This document shows, piece by piece, positions 33,719 through 42,345 of a DNA stretch of 64,000 bases (the first letter of the stretch is position 1; every line of letters begins with the position of its first letter). The DNA is taken from NCBI RefSeq assembly GCF_001457775.1, contig NZ_CYSG01000007.1, forward strand, positions 62,001 to 126,000. The letters are read 5' to 3'. The position numbers and the translations under genes are program-made. The notes under the pieces were generated by a model. It searched no databases, was not told where the DNA came from, and saw only the letters and a list, made by a program, of their open reading frames with translations. Origin of the DNA: Phaeobacter sp. CECT 5382 (GTDB lineage Bacteria; Pseudomonadota; Alphaproteobacteria; Rhodobacterales; Rhodobacteraceae).

Positions 33719-34948
33719 ATGCGTATGATCATTTCCTTTGCCGCCCTATTTCTATCCGTCGTTCTTTTGCAGCTCGCAACTGGTGGCGTTGGACCATTGG
33801 ATGCGCTTTCAGGTTTTACTCTGGGATTTGACAAAGAGCAGATCGGCCTGCTCGGCTCGGCTCATTTTGTGGGCTTCTTTGTCGGCTGCTGGTGGGCGCC
33901 GCGCCTATTGGGCACCATTGGCCATTCCCGCGCCTTTGCCGTTTGCACAGCCCTGGGCGCGATGGGGTTGATTGGCCACACACTGACCAATGATCCCTAT
34001 GCATGGGCCGTCATGCGCATCGCTTCAGGTCTATGTGTGGCGGGCAGCTATACGGTGATCGAGGCCTGGCTTAACGCCAAGGTCACCAATGAAACCCGTG
34101 GGCGGGCCATGGGGACCTATCGACTGGTGGATATGGGCGGCTCGCTTGGCGCACAGCTGATCATCGCGGTGCTGCCCCCTGCCTATTATGTTTCTTACAA
34201 CCTTCTGGCGCTGCTATGCTGTGCGGCCTTGTTGCCGCTGACACTGACCCGCGCCAGCCAGCCGGAAACTCCGGCCGCGCCACGCTTGCGGCCCCGTCTG
34301 GCCTGGAACTGTTCGCCGCTGGCCGTTGCGGGCGTCATTGTCGCCGCGCTCAGCTCTGCCTCCTTTCGTATGGTCGGCCCGATCTATGGTCAGGAAGTTG
34401 GTCTTGAGATCGACCAGATCGCCTTTTTCCTGGCGTCCTTTGTGCTGGGGGGGGCAATGGCACAATACCCGATGGGCTGGCTTGCCGACAAATATGACCG
34501 TCGCTGGGTGCTGATCTGGCTCTCGGCTGCAGCCGTCATCAGCTGTTTCATCACCATGGCGGCCAGCCAGGCGGGCACCATCGGCGTGATGCTGGCAGCC
34601 GGGCTTTTCGGGCTGACGACCTTCCCGATCTTTTCGGTTTCTGCCGCACATGCCAATGATTTTGCCACCTCGGAACAGCGGGTTGAACTGTCTGCAGCCC
34701 TGATGTTCTTTTTTGCCCTTGGTGCGATTGCCGCCCCCTATGTGGCCTCCAGCCTGATCAGCAGCTATGGCCCACCGGCGCTGTTTGCCTTTGTGGCCTG
34801 CGGGCATCTTTTGTTGATTGTCTTTGGCTTGACCCGGATGCAGGCCCGCCCGGCCCCGGAAATAGAAGACAGAACCCGCTACGTATATGCGCCGCGCACT
34901 TCGTTCACGATTGGCCGTCTGCTGAAGCGGTCACGTGAGCGTAAATAG
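33719..34948 (+). CDS. MFS transporter
   Basis: A 409-residue major facilitator protein with about twelve hydrophobic helices. A cytoplasmic-loop motif WLADKYDRRWVL (about residue 255) corresponds to the MFS signature GxLaDrxGrr in the second half. It resembles the YcaD-type group of exporters of unknown substrate. An in-frame ATG two codons later is an alternative start. An imperfect intrinsic terminator follows the stop. Confidence 0.85.
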   Translation: MRMIISFAALFLSVVLLQLATGGVGPLDALSGFTLGFDKEQIGLLGSAHFVGFFVGCWWAPRLLGTIGHSRAFAVCTALGAMGLIGHTLTNDPYAWAVMRIASGLCVAGSYTVIEAWLNAKVTNETRGRAMGTYRLVDMGGSLGAQLIIAVLPPAYYVSYNLLALLCCAALLPLTLTRASQPETPAAPRLRPRLAWNCSPLAVAGVIVAALSSASFRMVGPIYGQEVGLEIDQIAFFLASFVLGGAMAQYPMGWLADKYDRRWVLIWLSAAAVISCFITMAASQAGTIGVMLAAGLFGLTTFPIFSVSAAHANDFATSEQRVELSAALMFFFALGAIAAPYVASSLISSYGPPALFAFVACGHLLLIVFGLTRMQARPAPEIEDRTRYVYAPRTSFTIGRLLKRSRERK

Positions 34949-34975
34949 AAAAGGGCCGGATCACCCGCCCCTTTT
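34949..34975 (+). terminator. Intrinsic terminator of the MFS gene
   Basis: GGGCCGG (34953-34959) pairs with CCCGCCC (34964-34970) with one mismatch, followed by CTTTT and preceded by AAAA. It directly follows the MFS stop and also lies beyond the stop of the convergent SPFH gene. Confidence 0.6.
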
Positions 34976-35008
34976 CCTAAACTATACCCAAAATCAAACT
35001 GGCTTTGT

Positions 35009-35695
35009 TCAGGCTGATGCGCCCGGCTCGGCCTCTGCTTCAGCATCAATCTGTGCCCGTTCCATCTTAGAGGTTGCGATTACCTCTGCGAGACGGCGCA
35101 TACCAACTGCGTTAAAGGCATTGTTTTCATCCAGTGCTTCGAATGGGGTCTGATCCAGCGCGGTCAAGGAAACCGATTCCAGCGAAAGGCCGTTTTTAGT
35201 CAAATCTTCAGAGACTGCGTTTTGCACTTCTTGTACGAAATCAGCCCGGTTTTCATGCAATCCATCCATGGTCATCTGCGCGGCAACAGCCCGCAGGCCG
35301 TCGATCAGCTTACCTTCGATCATCTCACGCAGCTGTTCCACATCAAACGTGCGGTCCCCAAGGGTCTGTGCTGCGCGCGAAATCCCTTCGACCGAGGCCA
35401 TCACCGAAACATAGAATTCAACGCCCACATCCACCCGCATCCGGTCCTGGGTGATCAGCGCCGCATCTCCGCTGCGCTGCACTTCCAGACGCAGTGTCTT
35501 CATGTTGACTGGGCTGACTTCGTGCAGCAAAGGCACCACGATCGTGCCACCATCCATGATGACCTTTTTGCCACCCGCGCCAGTCTTTACCAGGCTGACT
35601 TCACGGGTAGAGCGGCGGTAGAGACGGCCAAGAACCAGGCCAAGAACCAACAAACAGACCAATATGCTGGGTACGGTAACTATCAAAAAATCCAT
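35009..35695 (-). CDS. Truncated flotillin-like (YqiK/SPFH) protein
   Basis: A 228-residue protein with one N-terminal transmembrane helix and an SPFH/band-7 domain, ending shortly after NNAFNAVGMRRLAEVIATSK. Complete YqiK/flotillin proteins continue for several hundred residues of Ala/Glu-rich coiled coil; here the frame stops after AEAEAEPGASA. The 60 bases to the neighbouring MFS gene encode nothing flotillin-like in any frame, so the tail is missing by deletion rather than frameshift. ATG 35695 follows GGAGGAAAT. The upstream YqiJ-like gene is its normal partner. Oligomerisation would be impaired if the tail is needed. Confidence 0.8.
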   Translation of the reverse strand: MDFLIVTVPSILVCLLVLGLVLGRLYRRSTREVSLVKTGAGGKKVIMDGGTIVVPLLHEVSPVNMKTLRLEVQRSGDAALITQDRMRVDVGVEFYVSVMASVEGISRAAQTLGDRTFDVEQLREMIEGKLIDGLRAVAAQMTMDGLHENRADFVQEVQNAVSEDLTKNGLSLESVSLTALDQTPFEALDENNAFNAVGMRRLAEVIATSKMERAQIDAEAEAEPGASA

Positions 35696-35789
35696 AGGAT
35701 TTCCTCCATCTATCAAAGACGTATCAAATTTTTCCTTGGTCATGCAAAGCCAGCCAACGGGGCAATGGGCAAGCGCTTAGCCATGACCT

Positions 35790-36554
35790 TCATTCGGACA
35801 GCGGGATCAGAACATAGGTCTTCTGACGCCGGTCCCGGATCACCAGAACCTCGGTTCCCTGGGCTATTTCTTCGCCCTTGGCAAAGGGTTCTGCACGCAG
35901 GTAGTGCGCGTTGCCATAGCTATCAATGACGCGCACCTCCGCCGGCCGCCCTTTGGCGGCAGTCCCCTGAGTGACGACACCGCGTCGACGCCCAAGACTG
36001 CGCTCCGACACAGCCTCGGTCTCTGTCTGTGGCAGAACCCGTGCAAAAACGATCGCAAAACTGCGGGCAAACCACAGCCCAAAGGCACCCGCAGGCAGCA
36101 CCGCAAGCCAAGCTGGTGCCGCAGCGGAAAATGTCGCCTTAAGGCCCATTTGCAGACCCACACCCGAAAGGCCAAAAGCAAGCAGAAAAACTGCCAGCCA
36201 GATCAGCATCGGGACCTGCCCCAGACCAAGCCAGTTGCTCACCCCTAGCGGAGTTTCCACTGTAGGGCCGACCTCAGCCACATCAAAACCATCGATATCG
36301 GTAAGGTCGAGTTCGCCCAGATCCCCAAGATCGCCCATACCATCCAGACTATCCAGACCGTCCGCATCAAGAGAGAAATCTCCCAGATCGGCGCCGTCGA
36401 GCCCCTCGGGACCATCAATGCTTGTATCCGCGTCACCGCCCAGAAAGCTTGCCCCGATCAACAATGCCGCCAGTTCCAACCCCGCCAGGCCAAAAAGCAG
36501 CGCCAGCGCAAAACTGAAAGGCAGCAGGGCCGGGTCAAACAGAAAGTCAAACAT
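35790..36554 (-). CDS. YqiJ-like membrane protein with OB-fold domain
   Basis: A 254-residue protein with an N-terminal hydrophobic segment, an acidic Gly/Asp/Leu-repeat loop (about residues 45-95, with repeated LGDLGELDL-type units) and two further transmembrane helices. The C-terminal OB-like domain (RRGVVTQGTAAKGRPAEVRV...) is as in YqiJ/NfeD-type proteins. YqiJ is normally encoded next to YqiK flotillin, as here; NfeD-like partners are thought to act in membrane microdomains. The order suggests co-transcription with the truncated SPFH gene. Confidence 0.78.
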   Translation of the reverse strand: MFDFLFDPALLPFSFALALLFGLAGLELAALLIGASFLGGDADTSIDGPEGLDGADLGDFSLDADGLDSLDGMGDLGDLGELDLTDIDGFDVAEVGPTVETPLGVSNWLGLGQVPMLIWLAVFLLAFGLSGVGLQMGLKATFSAAAPAWLAVLPAGAFGLWFARSFAIVFARVLPQTETEAVSERSLGRRRGVVTQGTAAKGRPAEVRVIDSYGNAHYLRAEPFAKGEEIAQGTEVLVIRDRRQKTYVLIPLSE

Positions 36555-36790
36555 CTACAGGCAAAATCCTCAATTCAGTATACAACGGCATACAGTCAAT
36601 CTGATAACCCACCCGTGACTTTTCAAGACGCTGGTACAAAAAAATTCCCGTTATAGGTGCGCCAGCGGTAGTGGCAAAGCAAGTCAAAGTGCTTCCAAGA
36701 TCCAAAAATGTGCGGAATATCCCAGCCGGGGTTTTCGCGCCGCCCCGCTTGGGGTAGACGGGCCTTCGACGTTATACATGGGTGGATGGC

Positions 36791-38509
36791 ATGGCACGCA
36801 TTCTGATCACTTCGGCAATTCCCTATATCAACGGGATCAAACATCTGGGCAATCTGGTGGGCAGCCAGCTGCCGGCCGATCTCTACGCCCGCTACCAGCG
36901 CGGCATCGGCAACGAGGTTCTGTTCCTCTGCGCCACGGATGAACACGGCACCCCGGCCGAACTGGCTGCTGCCAAAGCAGACAAACCAGTGGCTGAATTC
37001 TGCGCTGAAATGCACGATGTGCAGGCCGAAATCGCCAAAGGCTTTGCCCTCAGCTTTGACCACTTTGGCCGCTCGTCCAGTCCGCAAAACCACGCGCTGA
37101 CCCAACATTTTGCCGGCAAGCTGGCCGAAGCCGGTCTGATCCGCGAAGTTGAAGATCGCCAGGTCTACTCCAATGCGGATGGCCGCTTTCTGCCCGACCG
37201 CTATGTCGAGGGCACCTGCCCAAACTGCGGCTTTGAGAACGCCCGCGGCGACCAGTGCGAGGAATGTACAAAGCAGCTGGATCCCACCGATCTGATCAAC
37301 CCCCGCTCGGCGATCTCTGGCTCGACCGATCTGGAAGTGCGCGCGACCAAGCACCTGTTTCTGTGCCAGTCACAGATGAAGGATCAGCTGGAGGCCTGGA
37401 TCGACAGCAAGGCTGACTGGCCTGTTTTGACCACCTCCATCGCCAAGAAATGGTTGCATGATGGCGACGGCTTGCAGGACCGGGGCATTACCCGGGATCT
37501 GGATTGGGGCATCCCGGTCAAAAAGGGCGATGAGGACTGGCCCGGCATGGAAGGCAAGGTCTTCTATGTCTGGTTCGACGCCCCCATCGAATATATCGCC
37601 TGTGCGGGTGAATGGGCAGAAGCCAACGGCAAAACCGATGCCGACTGGCAGCGCTGGTGGCGCACCGACAAAGGCGCGGATGACGTGAAATACGTTCAGT
37701 TCATGGGCAAGGACAACGTGCCGTTCCATACGCTGTCCTTCCCGGCCACCATTCTCGGCTCGGGCGAGCCGTGGAAACTGGTCGATCACCTGAAAAGCTT
37801 CAACTATCTGAACTATGACGGCGGCCAGTTCTCCACCAGCAAGGGTCGTGGGATCTTCATGGACCAGGCCCTGGAAATCCTGCCCGCTGATTACTGGCGC
37901 TGGTGGCTGCTCAGCCACGCGCCTGAAAGCTCGGATTCTGAATTCACCTGGGAAAACTTCCAGCAATCCGTGAACAAGGATCTGGCCGATGTTCTGGGCA
38001 ATTTTGTCAGCCGCATCACCAAATTCTGCCGGTCCAAATTCGGCGAGGAAGTTCCCAGCGCCGGAGAATACGGCGCACAGGAACAGGCTCTCATCGAGGA
38101 GCTGAGCAAGCGCATCCGCGCCTACGAGAGCCATATGGAACATATGGAGGTTCGCAAATCAGCACAGGAACTGCGTGCCATCTGGGTCGCGGGCAACGAG
38201 TACCTGCAAAGCGCCGCCCCCTGGTCCGTCTTCAAGACCGATCCGGATCAGGCAGCAGCCCAGGTGCGTCTTGGCCTCAATTTGATCCGTCTCTATGCGG
38301 TGCTGAGCGCACCCTTCATTCCAAATGCCTCCGACCGGCTGATGGACGCGCTGAACTGCGATGATCGCAGCTGGCCCACAGATGTCGCGGCAGCGCTTTC
38401 AGCTTTGCCTGCCGGACATGGCTTTACTGTCCCGGATGTGTTGTTTGCCAAAATCACGGACGAGCAACGCGAGGAATGGCAAGAGCGCTTTGCGGGCACG
38501 CGCGACTGA
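36791..38509 (+). CDS. metG: Methionyl-tRNA synthetase
   Basis: A 572-residue class I aminoacyl-tRNA synthetase charging initiator and elongator tRNA-Met. The HIGH-type motif is HLGN (about residues 17-20) and the KMSKS-type motif is FSTSKGRG. A Zn knuckle (CPNC...CEEC, about residues 140-158) and the anticodon-binding helical domain are present. No C-terminal tRNA-binding (EMAP) domain is appended. ATG 36791 starts the usual [12 protein letters not shown]; a GTG nine bases earlier is less likely. Confidence 0.97.
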   Translation: MARILITSAIPYINGIKHLGNLVGSQLPADLYARYQRGIGNEVLFLCATDEHGTPAELAAAKADKPVAEFCAEMHDVQAEIAKGFALSFDHFGRSSSPQNHALTQHFAGKLAEAGLIREVEDRQVYSNADGRFLPDRYVEGTCPNCGFENARGDQCEECTKQLDPTDLINPRSAISGSTDLEVRATKHLFLCQSQMKDQLEAWIDSKADWPVLTTSIAKKWLHDGDGLQDRGITRDLDWGIPVKKGDEDWPGMEGKVFYVWFDAPIEYIACAGEWAEANGKTDADWQRWWRTDKGADDVKYVQFMGKDNVPFHTLSFPATILGSGEPWKLVDHLKSFNYLNYDGGQFSTSKGRGIFMDQALEILPADYWRWWLLSHAPESSDSEFTWENFQQSVNKDLADVLGNFVSRITKFCRSKFGEEVPSAGEYGAQEQALIEELSKRIRAYESHMEHMEVRKSAQELRAIWVAGNEYLQSAAPWSVFKTDPDQAAAQVRLGLNLIRLYAVLSAPFIPNASDRLMDALNCDDRSWPTDVAAALSALPAGHGFTVPDVLFAKITDEQREEWQERFAGTRD

Positions 38510-38596
38510 CAACGGCCTAGTACAAAGCCGCCAAACGAACGCAGAAGGTTGCAACCAGACGCCAACCCGGAGCGCCTAGTGCGCTCCTAGACCTGC

Positions 38597-38625
38597 AAAA
38601 CCCGTCTCGCAAGAGGCGGGTTTTT
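38597..38625 (+). terminator. Intrinsic terminator of metG
   Basis: ACCCGTCTC, loop GCAA, GAGGCGGGT (one G-U pair) followed by TTTT, with A residues opposite. It is about 90 bases past the metG stop. Confidence 0.85.
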
Positions 38626-38739
38626 CCGTTTGGATCCGGCCAGCGCCTCACAATCTGGCAAGTACAGCAGCACCAAAACCAACAAAACGCCTCATTTTTT
38701 GCCATTTCGGGAGCGACATCCACAAAGGTGACTTTTTTC

Positions 38740-38754
38740 TGACTAATTTACTCA
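38740..38754. promoter_or_regulatory. Iron-responsive box (TGA-N9-TCA) upstream of the hemP operon
   Basis: TGACTAATTTACTCA fits the TGA-N9-TCA motif described for RirA-type iron control in alphaproteobacteria. It is palindromic at 12 of 15 positions. It lies about 100 bases before the first small gene of an iron operon and just upstream of the AT-rich putative -10, a position suited to repression. Confidence 0.65.
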
Positions 38755-38853
38755 GGATGGGTTTCCTGATGAAAAAAATCAGGTATATATCCCCACAGCC
38801 AACCTGCTTTCAGGCCAGCCCGATTCACAACACCACAAATAGAAATCGCCACC

Positions 38854-39021
38854 ATGTCGAACGGAAAACCCAGTTCTGCGCCCTACTCCCATCAGCCTGA
38901 ACCTCAGGATGGTTTGGGAGATCTCTGGGCCTCGGTTTTTGCCCCCAGCGGGTCTCTGTCCGGCTTCTGTCTGGAATGGCTTCTGGACAAGGCGGAATTC
39001 AACAATGGGCGACCCTCATGA
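38854..39021 (+). CDS. Small 55-residue protein leading the hemP operon
   Basis: A short ORF of 55 codons (MSNGKPSSAPYSHQPEPQDG..., ending NNGRPS) directly after the iron-regulated promoter region. Its stop overlaps the hemP start as ATGA, supporting real translation and coupling. The C-terminal half is amphipathic with a single Cys; the N-terminus is Pro/Ser-rich. No family is recognised and no strong ribosome site is seen. It could be a small structural protein or a leader peptide that sets hemP expression. Confidence 0.55.
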   Translation: MSNGKPSSAPYSHQPEPQDGLGDLWASVFAPSGSLSGFCLEWLLDKAEFNNGRPS

Positions 39022-39188
39022 ACCAGATGACATCCGATCCGGTGGCAACCACCGCTACCACAGAAGTTTTCCCAACCTATCATGCCGAAGATCTGACCCG
39101 CGGCGGCATCCAGGCCCGTATTTTGTTGAATGGCCAGATCTACAGCCTGCGCATCACCCGCGCTGGCAAGTTGATCCTGACCAAATGA
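39018..39188 (+). CDS. hemP: Hemin uptake protein HemP
   Basis: A 56-residue protein matching HemP: the C-terminal signature ARILLNGQIYSLRITRAGKL fills the conserved part of the family. HemP is a small protein of iron and haem uptake loci, shown in some bacteria to activate a haem receptor gene. Its start overlaps the preceding small ORF (ATGA) and its stop overlaps the next gene (ATGA), giving a tightly coupled trio. No TonB receptor or haem ABC transporter is beside it here. Confidence 0.85.
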   Translation: MNQMTSDPVATTATTEVFPTYHAEDLTRGGIQARILLNGQIYSLRITRAGKLILTK

Positions 39189-39679
39189 CCACTGGGCAGA
39201 TGAGAGCGGGCATCGGCCCGTCGCGCGGCGGCACCTCCGTCGGCCTGATCAGCGACCTTCCGCCGCTTGAAGCAGCTGCAATCCGTTATCTGCGCTACTG
39301 GTTTAGCGGTGCAGGGCCACGCTCCGACCTGCACCAGGCCTTCTGTGCCTCGCTCGGCCCGGATCTGGCCGAAAGCGCCTATGAAAGCTTCGGTGAACTT
39401 TGTGATTACTGCGTCCAGCATGGTCGCCGCCCGCTGGTCCGTCATGGCCTGACCTGCTCCTGTCTTGGGGCGGACGAGAACTGCTTTGCCAATCTGGTGG
39501 CCGCAGCGGCCCAGGGCGAGATTGCAGATGCCGACTTGCTCGCGTCACTTTTGGTCGTACCACAAAGGGCGCGCACTCTGAGTACGCTCGCAACGCAGTC
39601 TGCCCTGTTTATACAACAAATGACCCCGGGCCAGCCGCCACGACGCATCTATCGCCCAGGATCGGCCAGCCTGCATTGA
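39185..39679 (+). CDS. Conserved-context protein of unknown function in the iron operon
   Basis: A 164-residue cytoplasmic protein without signal peptide. The central part has LEAAAIRYLRYWF and a cysteine cluster, CDYC near residue 78 and TCSCLGADENC near residue 96, spaced so that metal or Fe-S binding is conceivable. It overlaps hemP by ATGA and precedes an imelysin gene by 59 bases. I do not recognise the family. A role in iron handling or regulation is suggested only by position. Confidence 0.75.
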   Translation: MTTGQMRAGIGPSRGGTSVGLISDLPPLEAAAIRYLRYWFSGAGPRSDLHQAFCASLGPDLAESAYESFGELCDYCVQHGRRPLVRHGLTCSCLGADENCFANLVAAAAQGEIADADLLASLLVVPQRARTLSTLATQSALFIQQMTPGQPPRRIYRPGSASLH

Positions 39680-39738
39680 TTAAACCGCCCGAACTCATCC
39701 CCCATACCCACCTAGTATCACTATCAAGGACTTCACAG

Positions 39739-41007
39739 ATGAAATCTCTGTTTCTCACAGGCACTGCACTGGCAGGTATCGCACTCGGCACGACCCCGGT
39801 TTTTGCCGACACCAAGACCGATGTTGTCATCAATTATGCCAATATCGCTCAGGCCAAATATCAGGACAGCCTGACCACCGCAAAAACCTTGCAAGCCGCA
39901 GTGAACAGCCTGATCGCCTCCCCCTCGGCCGAAGCGCTGACCGCAGCCCGCGCAGCTTGGCTGGCGGCGCGCGTTCCTTACCAGCAGTCCGAAGTGTTCC
40001 GCTTTGGCAATGCCGTGGTTGATGACTGGGAAGGCAAGGTCAACGCCTGGCCGCTGGACGAAGGCCTGATCGACTATGTCGATGCCTCCTATGGCGGCCC
40101 CAATGATGAAAACGCCTTGGCGGCGCTCAATGTTGTGGCAAATCCAGCGTTTGAACTGTCTGGCAAAACCATCGACACCAGCACCATCACCCCAGCCTTG
40201 CTGGCGGACACCCTGCATGAAGCAGACGGCGTCGAGGCCAATGTCGCCACCGGCTATCACGCCATTGAGTTCCTGCTCTGGGGGCAAGATCTGAACGGGA
40301 CGGATCACGGCGCCGGTGACCGCGCCTGGACGGATTATGGCCAGGGCGATGTCTGCACCAACGACAATTGCGATCGCCGGGGCGACTACCTGAAAGCCGC
40401 AACTGATCTGCTGGTATCGGATCTTGAATGGATGGCTGCGCAATGGTCTGAGGCAGGCGCGGCGCGGACCACGCTATTGGGCGACGTCGACGCCGGTATT
40501 TCTGCAATGCTGACCGGCATGGGATCGCTGTCTTATGGTGAACAGGCAGGCGAACGCATGCGTCTGGGCCTAATGCTGAATGACCCTGAAGAAGAGCACG
40601 ACTGTTTCTCCGACAACACCCACAACAGCCACTACTATGATGGTCTTGGGGTGCAAAACGTTTATCTCGGCGAATACGTCCGGGTAGATGGTGCGCTGGT
40701 CTCTGGCGCTTCCCTGTCTGATCTGGTTGCATCTTCGAACCCCGCACTTGATGCCGAAATGCGCAGCAAGCTCTCCACGACCATGCGTGCACTTGGCCGG
40801 ATCAAGACCACGGCCGAGGCCGGTTTTTCCTATGACCAGATGCTGGAACAGGGGAATGCCGCCGGTGAAGCCCTGGTGATGGGCGGCGTCAACGGTCTGG
40901 TTGATCAGACGCAATCCATTGAACGTGTTGTAAAACTGCTCAACCTCGATGGTTTGGAATTTGAGGGCTCCGACAGCCTTGACAATCCATCGGCTGTCTT
41001 CGAATAA
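39739..41007 (+). CDS. Imelysin family periplasmic iron-uptake protein
   Basis: A 422-residue secreted protein with a signal peptide (MKSLFLTGTALAG..., cleaved near VFA). It is an imelysin/IrpA-like protein carrying the family motif GxHxxE as G172-Y-H174-A-I-E177. Imelysin proteins are periplasmic or outer-membrane proteins of iron-regulated loci. ATG 39739 has AAGGA nine bases upstream; the 21 codons before it in frame are not part of the protein. It is followed at 41100 by a porin-like gene. Confidence 0.9.
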   Translation: MKSLFLTGTALAGIALGTTPVFADTKTDVVINYANIAQAKYQDSLTTAKTLQAAVNSLIASPSAEALTAARAAWLAARVPYQQSEVFRFGNAVVDDWEGKVNAWPLDEGLIDYVDASYGGPNDENALAALNVVANPAFELSGKTIDTSTITPALLADTLHEADGVEANVATGYHAIEFLLWGQDLNGTDHGAGDRAWTDYGQGDVCTNDNCDRRGDYLKAATDLLVSDLEWMAAQWSEAGAARTTLLGDVDAGISAMLTGMGSLSYGEQAGERMRLGLMLNDPEEEHDCFSDNTHNSHYYDGLGVQNVYLGEYVRVDGALVSGASLSDLVASSNPALDAEMRSKLSTTMRALGRIKTTAEAGFSYDQMLEQGNAAGEALVMGGVNGLVDQTQSIERVVKLLNLDGLEFEGSDSLDNPSAVFE

Positions 41008-41099
41008 GAAGCATGCACGTAATAACATAACAGAATCAAAACCAGAGGAGCCTGACTGAAACCAGCAGTCAGGCCCCCTCACCTGAAAGAAGAAGTCCT

Positions 41100-42116
41100 A
41101 TGACAATCAAAACAACTGCGGCGCTGGCCCTCAGCGCCCCCGTCTTCCTGTGCGCTAACGCAGCCCTAGCAGAACAAGGTTTCTCCTGGGAAGGCGAAAT
41201 CGAAATTGGCAACGAGCAGGTTGTCTCTTCGGATGTTGCGGGCAATGAAATTCGCGATACCTATGCCATCATCACCGCCACCGGCACCTATACCTTTGGC
41301 AGCGGCATCGAGATCTTTTCGACTCTGACAGCAGAAAGCGTCACCGATGCCACCCTCGATCGCACCTTTGATGACATGGGGATCTATGTCGAAGAACTGG
41401 GGCTGAGCTTTGGCCTGGGTGAGGCGACCACCGTCACCATCGGTAAACTGCATCCCGTATTTGGCACAGCCTGGGATGATGCGGCAGGATTCTTTGGTGG
41501 CACTCTAGCCGAAGACTATGAGCTGGCAGAGCAGATCGGTGTTCTGGCCGATGTTGAGCTGAACGGCGCAGGCACACTGTCCTTTGGCGTCTTTTATGCC
41601 GATGATACCGGGCTCAGCCGCTCTTGGGGCGAAAACCGCGGCCGCAACCGTGCCAGCGCCGGCGGTGCAGGCAACACAGGTGAATTCGACAACTTTGCGA
41701 TCCAGTGGGCGCATGAAGTCGATGGCACCCGTTTCCACGTCGGTGCCCGCCATCTGAGCGCCAGCGCTGGTGACGTGGATGACGAACAGGGCTTTGTCGC
41801 CGGTATCGGGCATTCCTTCCAGGGCGGCTTTGACGTCTTTGCTGAAATCGCCTCCTTCTCCAACTTTGGTGGCGGCGCAGATGATGCCACCTTTGCTACC
41901 CTGAACGCGGCCTATGCGATTGGCGAGCTGACCCTGTCAGGCACCCTGGCACAGCGCGATCTGGATACCGGCGGCAAAACCGATCTCTACTCGATCGCGG
42001 CTGAGTACGAATTCCAGAACGGCATGACCCTGGGTGGCGCGCTGGCGCTGCAAGACGACAATGGTGTCGAAGACACCATTCTTGGCGTCAACCTTATCAT
42101 CCCACTGGGTAGCTAA
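41100..42116 (+). CDS. Porin-like outer membrane beta-barrel protein
   Basis: A 338-residue protein with a signal peptide (cleaved near ALA, residue 24) followed by repeated amphipathic strands rich in Gly, Thr and aromatic residues and a C-terminus ending in LIIPLGS. It resembles alphaproteobacterial Gram-negative porins. GAAGAAG lies upstream of the ATG. Its place between imelysin and a terminator suggests an outer-membrane entry route for the same iron-uptake system; specificity is unknown. Confidence 0.82.
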   Translation: MTIKTTAALALSAPVFLCANAALAEQGFSWEGEIEIGNEQVVSSDVAGNEIRDTYAIITATGTYTFGSGIEIFSTLTAESVTDATLDRTFDDMGIYVEELGLSFGLGEATTVTIGKLHPVFGTAWDDAAGFFGGTLAEDYELAEQIGVLADVELNGAGTLSFGVFYADDTGLSRSWGENRGRNRASAGGAGNTGEFDNFAIQWAHEVDGTRFHVGARHLSASAGDVDDEQGFVAGIGHSFQGGFDVFAEIASFSNFGGGADDATFATLNAAYAIGELTLSGTLAQRDLDTGGKTDLYSIAAEYEFQNGMTLGGALALQDDNGVEDTILGVNLIIPLGS

Positions 42117-42194
42117 CTGGGTATCCAACGGAATGCCCGCCTGACCAGCCATTCGTTCCCTCGGAGCTGGCAAGGTGAGTCGACGGAATCCCGA

Positions 42195-42225
42195 AGGGGT
42201 CGCAGTTTCTGCGGCCCTTTATTTT
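42195..42225 (+). terminator. Intrinsic terminator after the porin gene
   Basis: GGGTCGCAG (42197-42205), loop TTT, CTGCGGCCC (42209-42217) with one wobble pair, followed by TTTATTTT. It separates the hemP-imelysin-porin unit from the bfd-bfr unit. Confidence 0.8.
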
Positions 42226-42241
42226 GTGCAAATAGCCTTAC

Positions 42242-42292
42242 CTGATAAAAACAATCAATTTTTAAAACTTGTAACCCGATTGTTTTTGTCAG
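42242..42292. promoter_or_regulatory. Paired inverted iron-box-like elements upstream of bfd
   Basis: The 15-base arms 42242-42256 and 42278-42292 are inverted copies of each other with a single mismatch, 21 bases apart. The left arm plus one base contains TGATAAAAACAATCA, a TGA-N9-TCA match; the right arm reads TGA-N9-TCG on the minus strand. They lie about 55-105 bases before the bfd start. Confidence 0.6.
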
Positions 42293-42301
42293 ATATTGTG
42301 G

Positions 42302-42323
42302 CATGTCGGCGTTGTTCGACATG
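42302..42323. other. Inverted repeat CATGTCG...CGACATG before bfd
   Basis: Seven-base arms CATGTCG (42302-42308) and CGACATG (42317-42323) around eight bases, 23-44 bases before the bfd ATG. It may be an operator or a 5'-leader hairpin. Confidence 0.4.
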
Positions 42324-42345
42324 AAACACCCTAGGGACCACGCGC

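Larger units (their letters stand above)
38510..38853. other. Intergenic region with metG terminator and iron-operon promoter
   Basis: No gene is seen. It contains an intrinsic terminator near 38597-38625, the TGA-N9-TCA iron box at 38740-38754, two small inverted repeats (TCAGGA...TCCTGA at 38752-38768; CTGAT...ATCAG at 38766-38782) and an AT-rich TATATAT stretch at 38784-38790 that may be the -10 of the iron operon. Confidence 0.6.

Noticed and set aside
34949-35008. Frameshifted flotillin tail downstream of the SPFH gene
   Set aside because: The 60 bases to the next gene encode no Ala/Glu-rich coiled coil in any frame; the tail is absent, not shifted.
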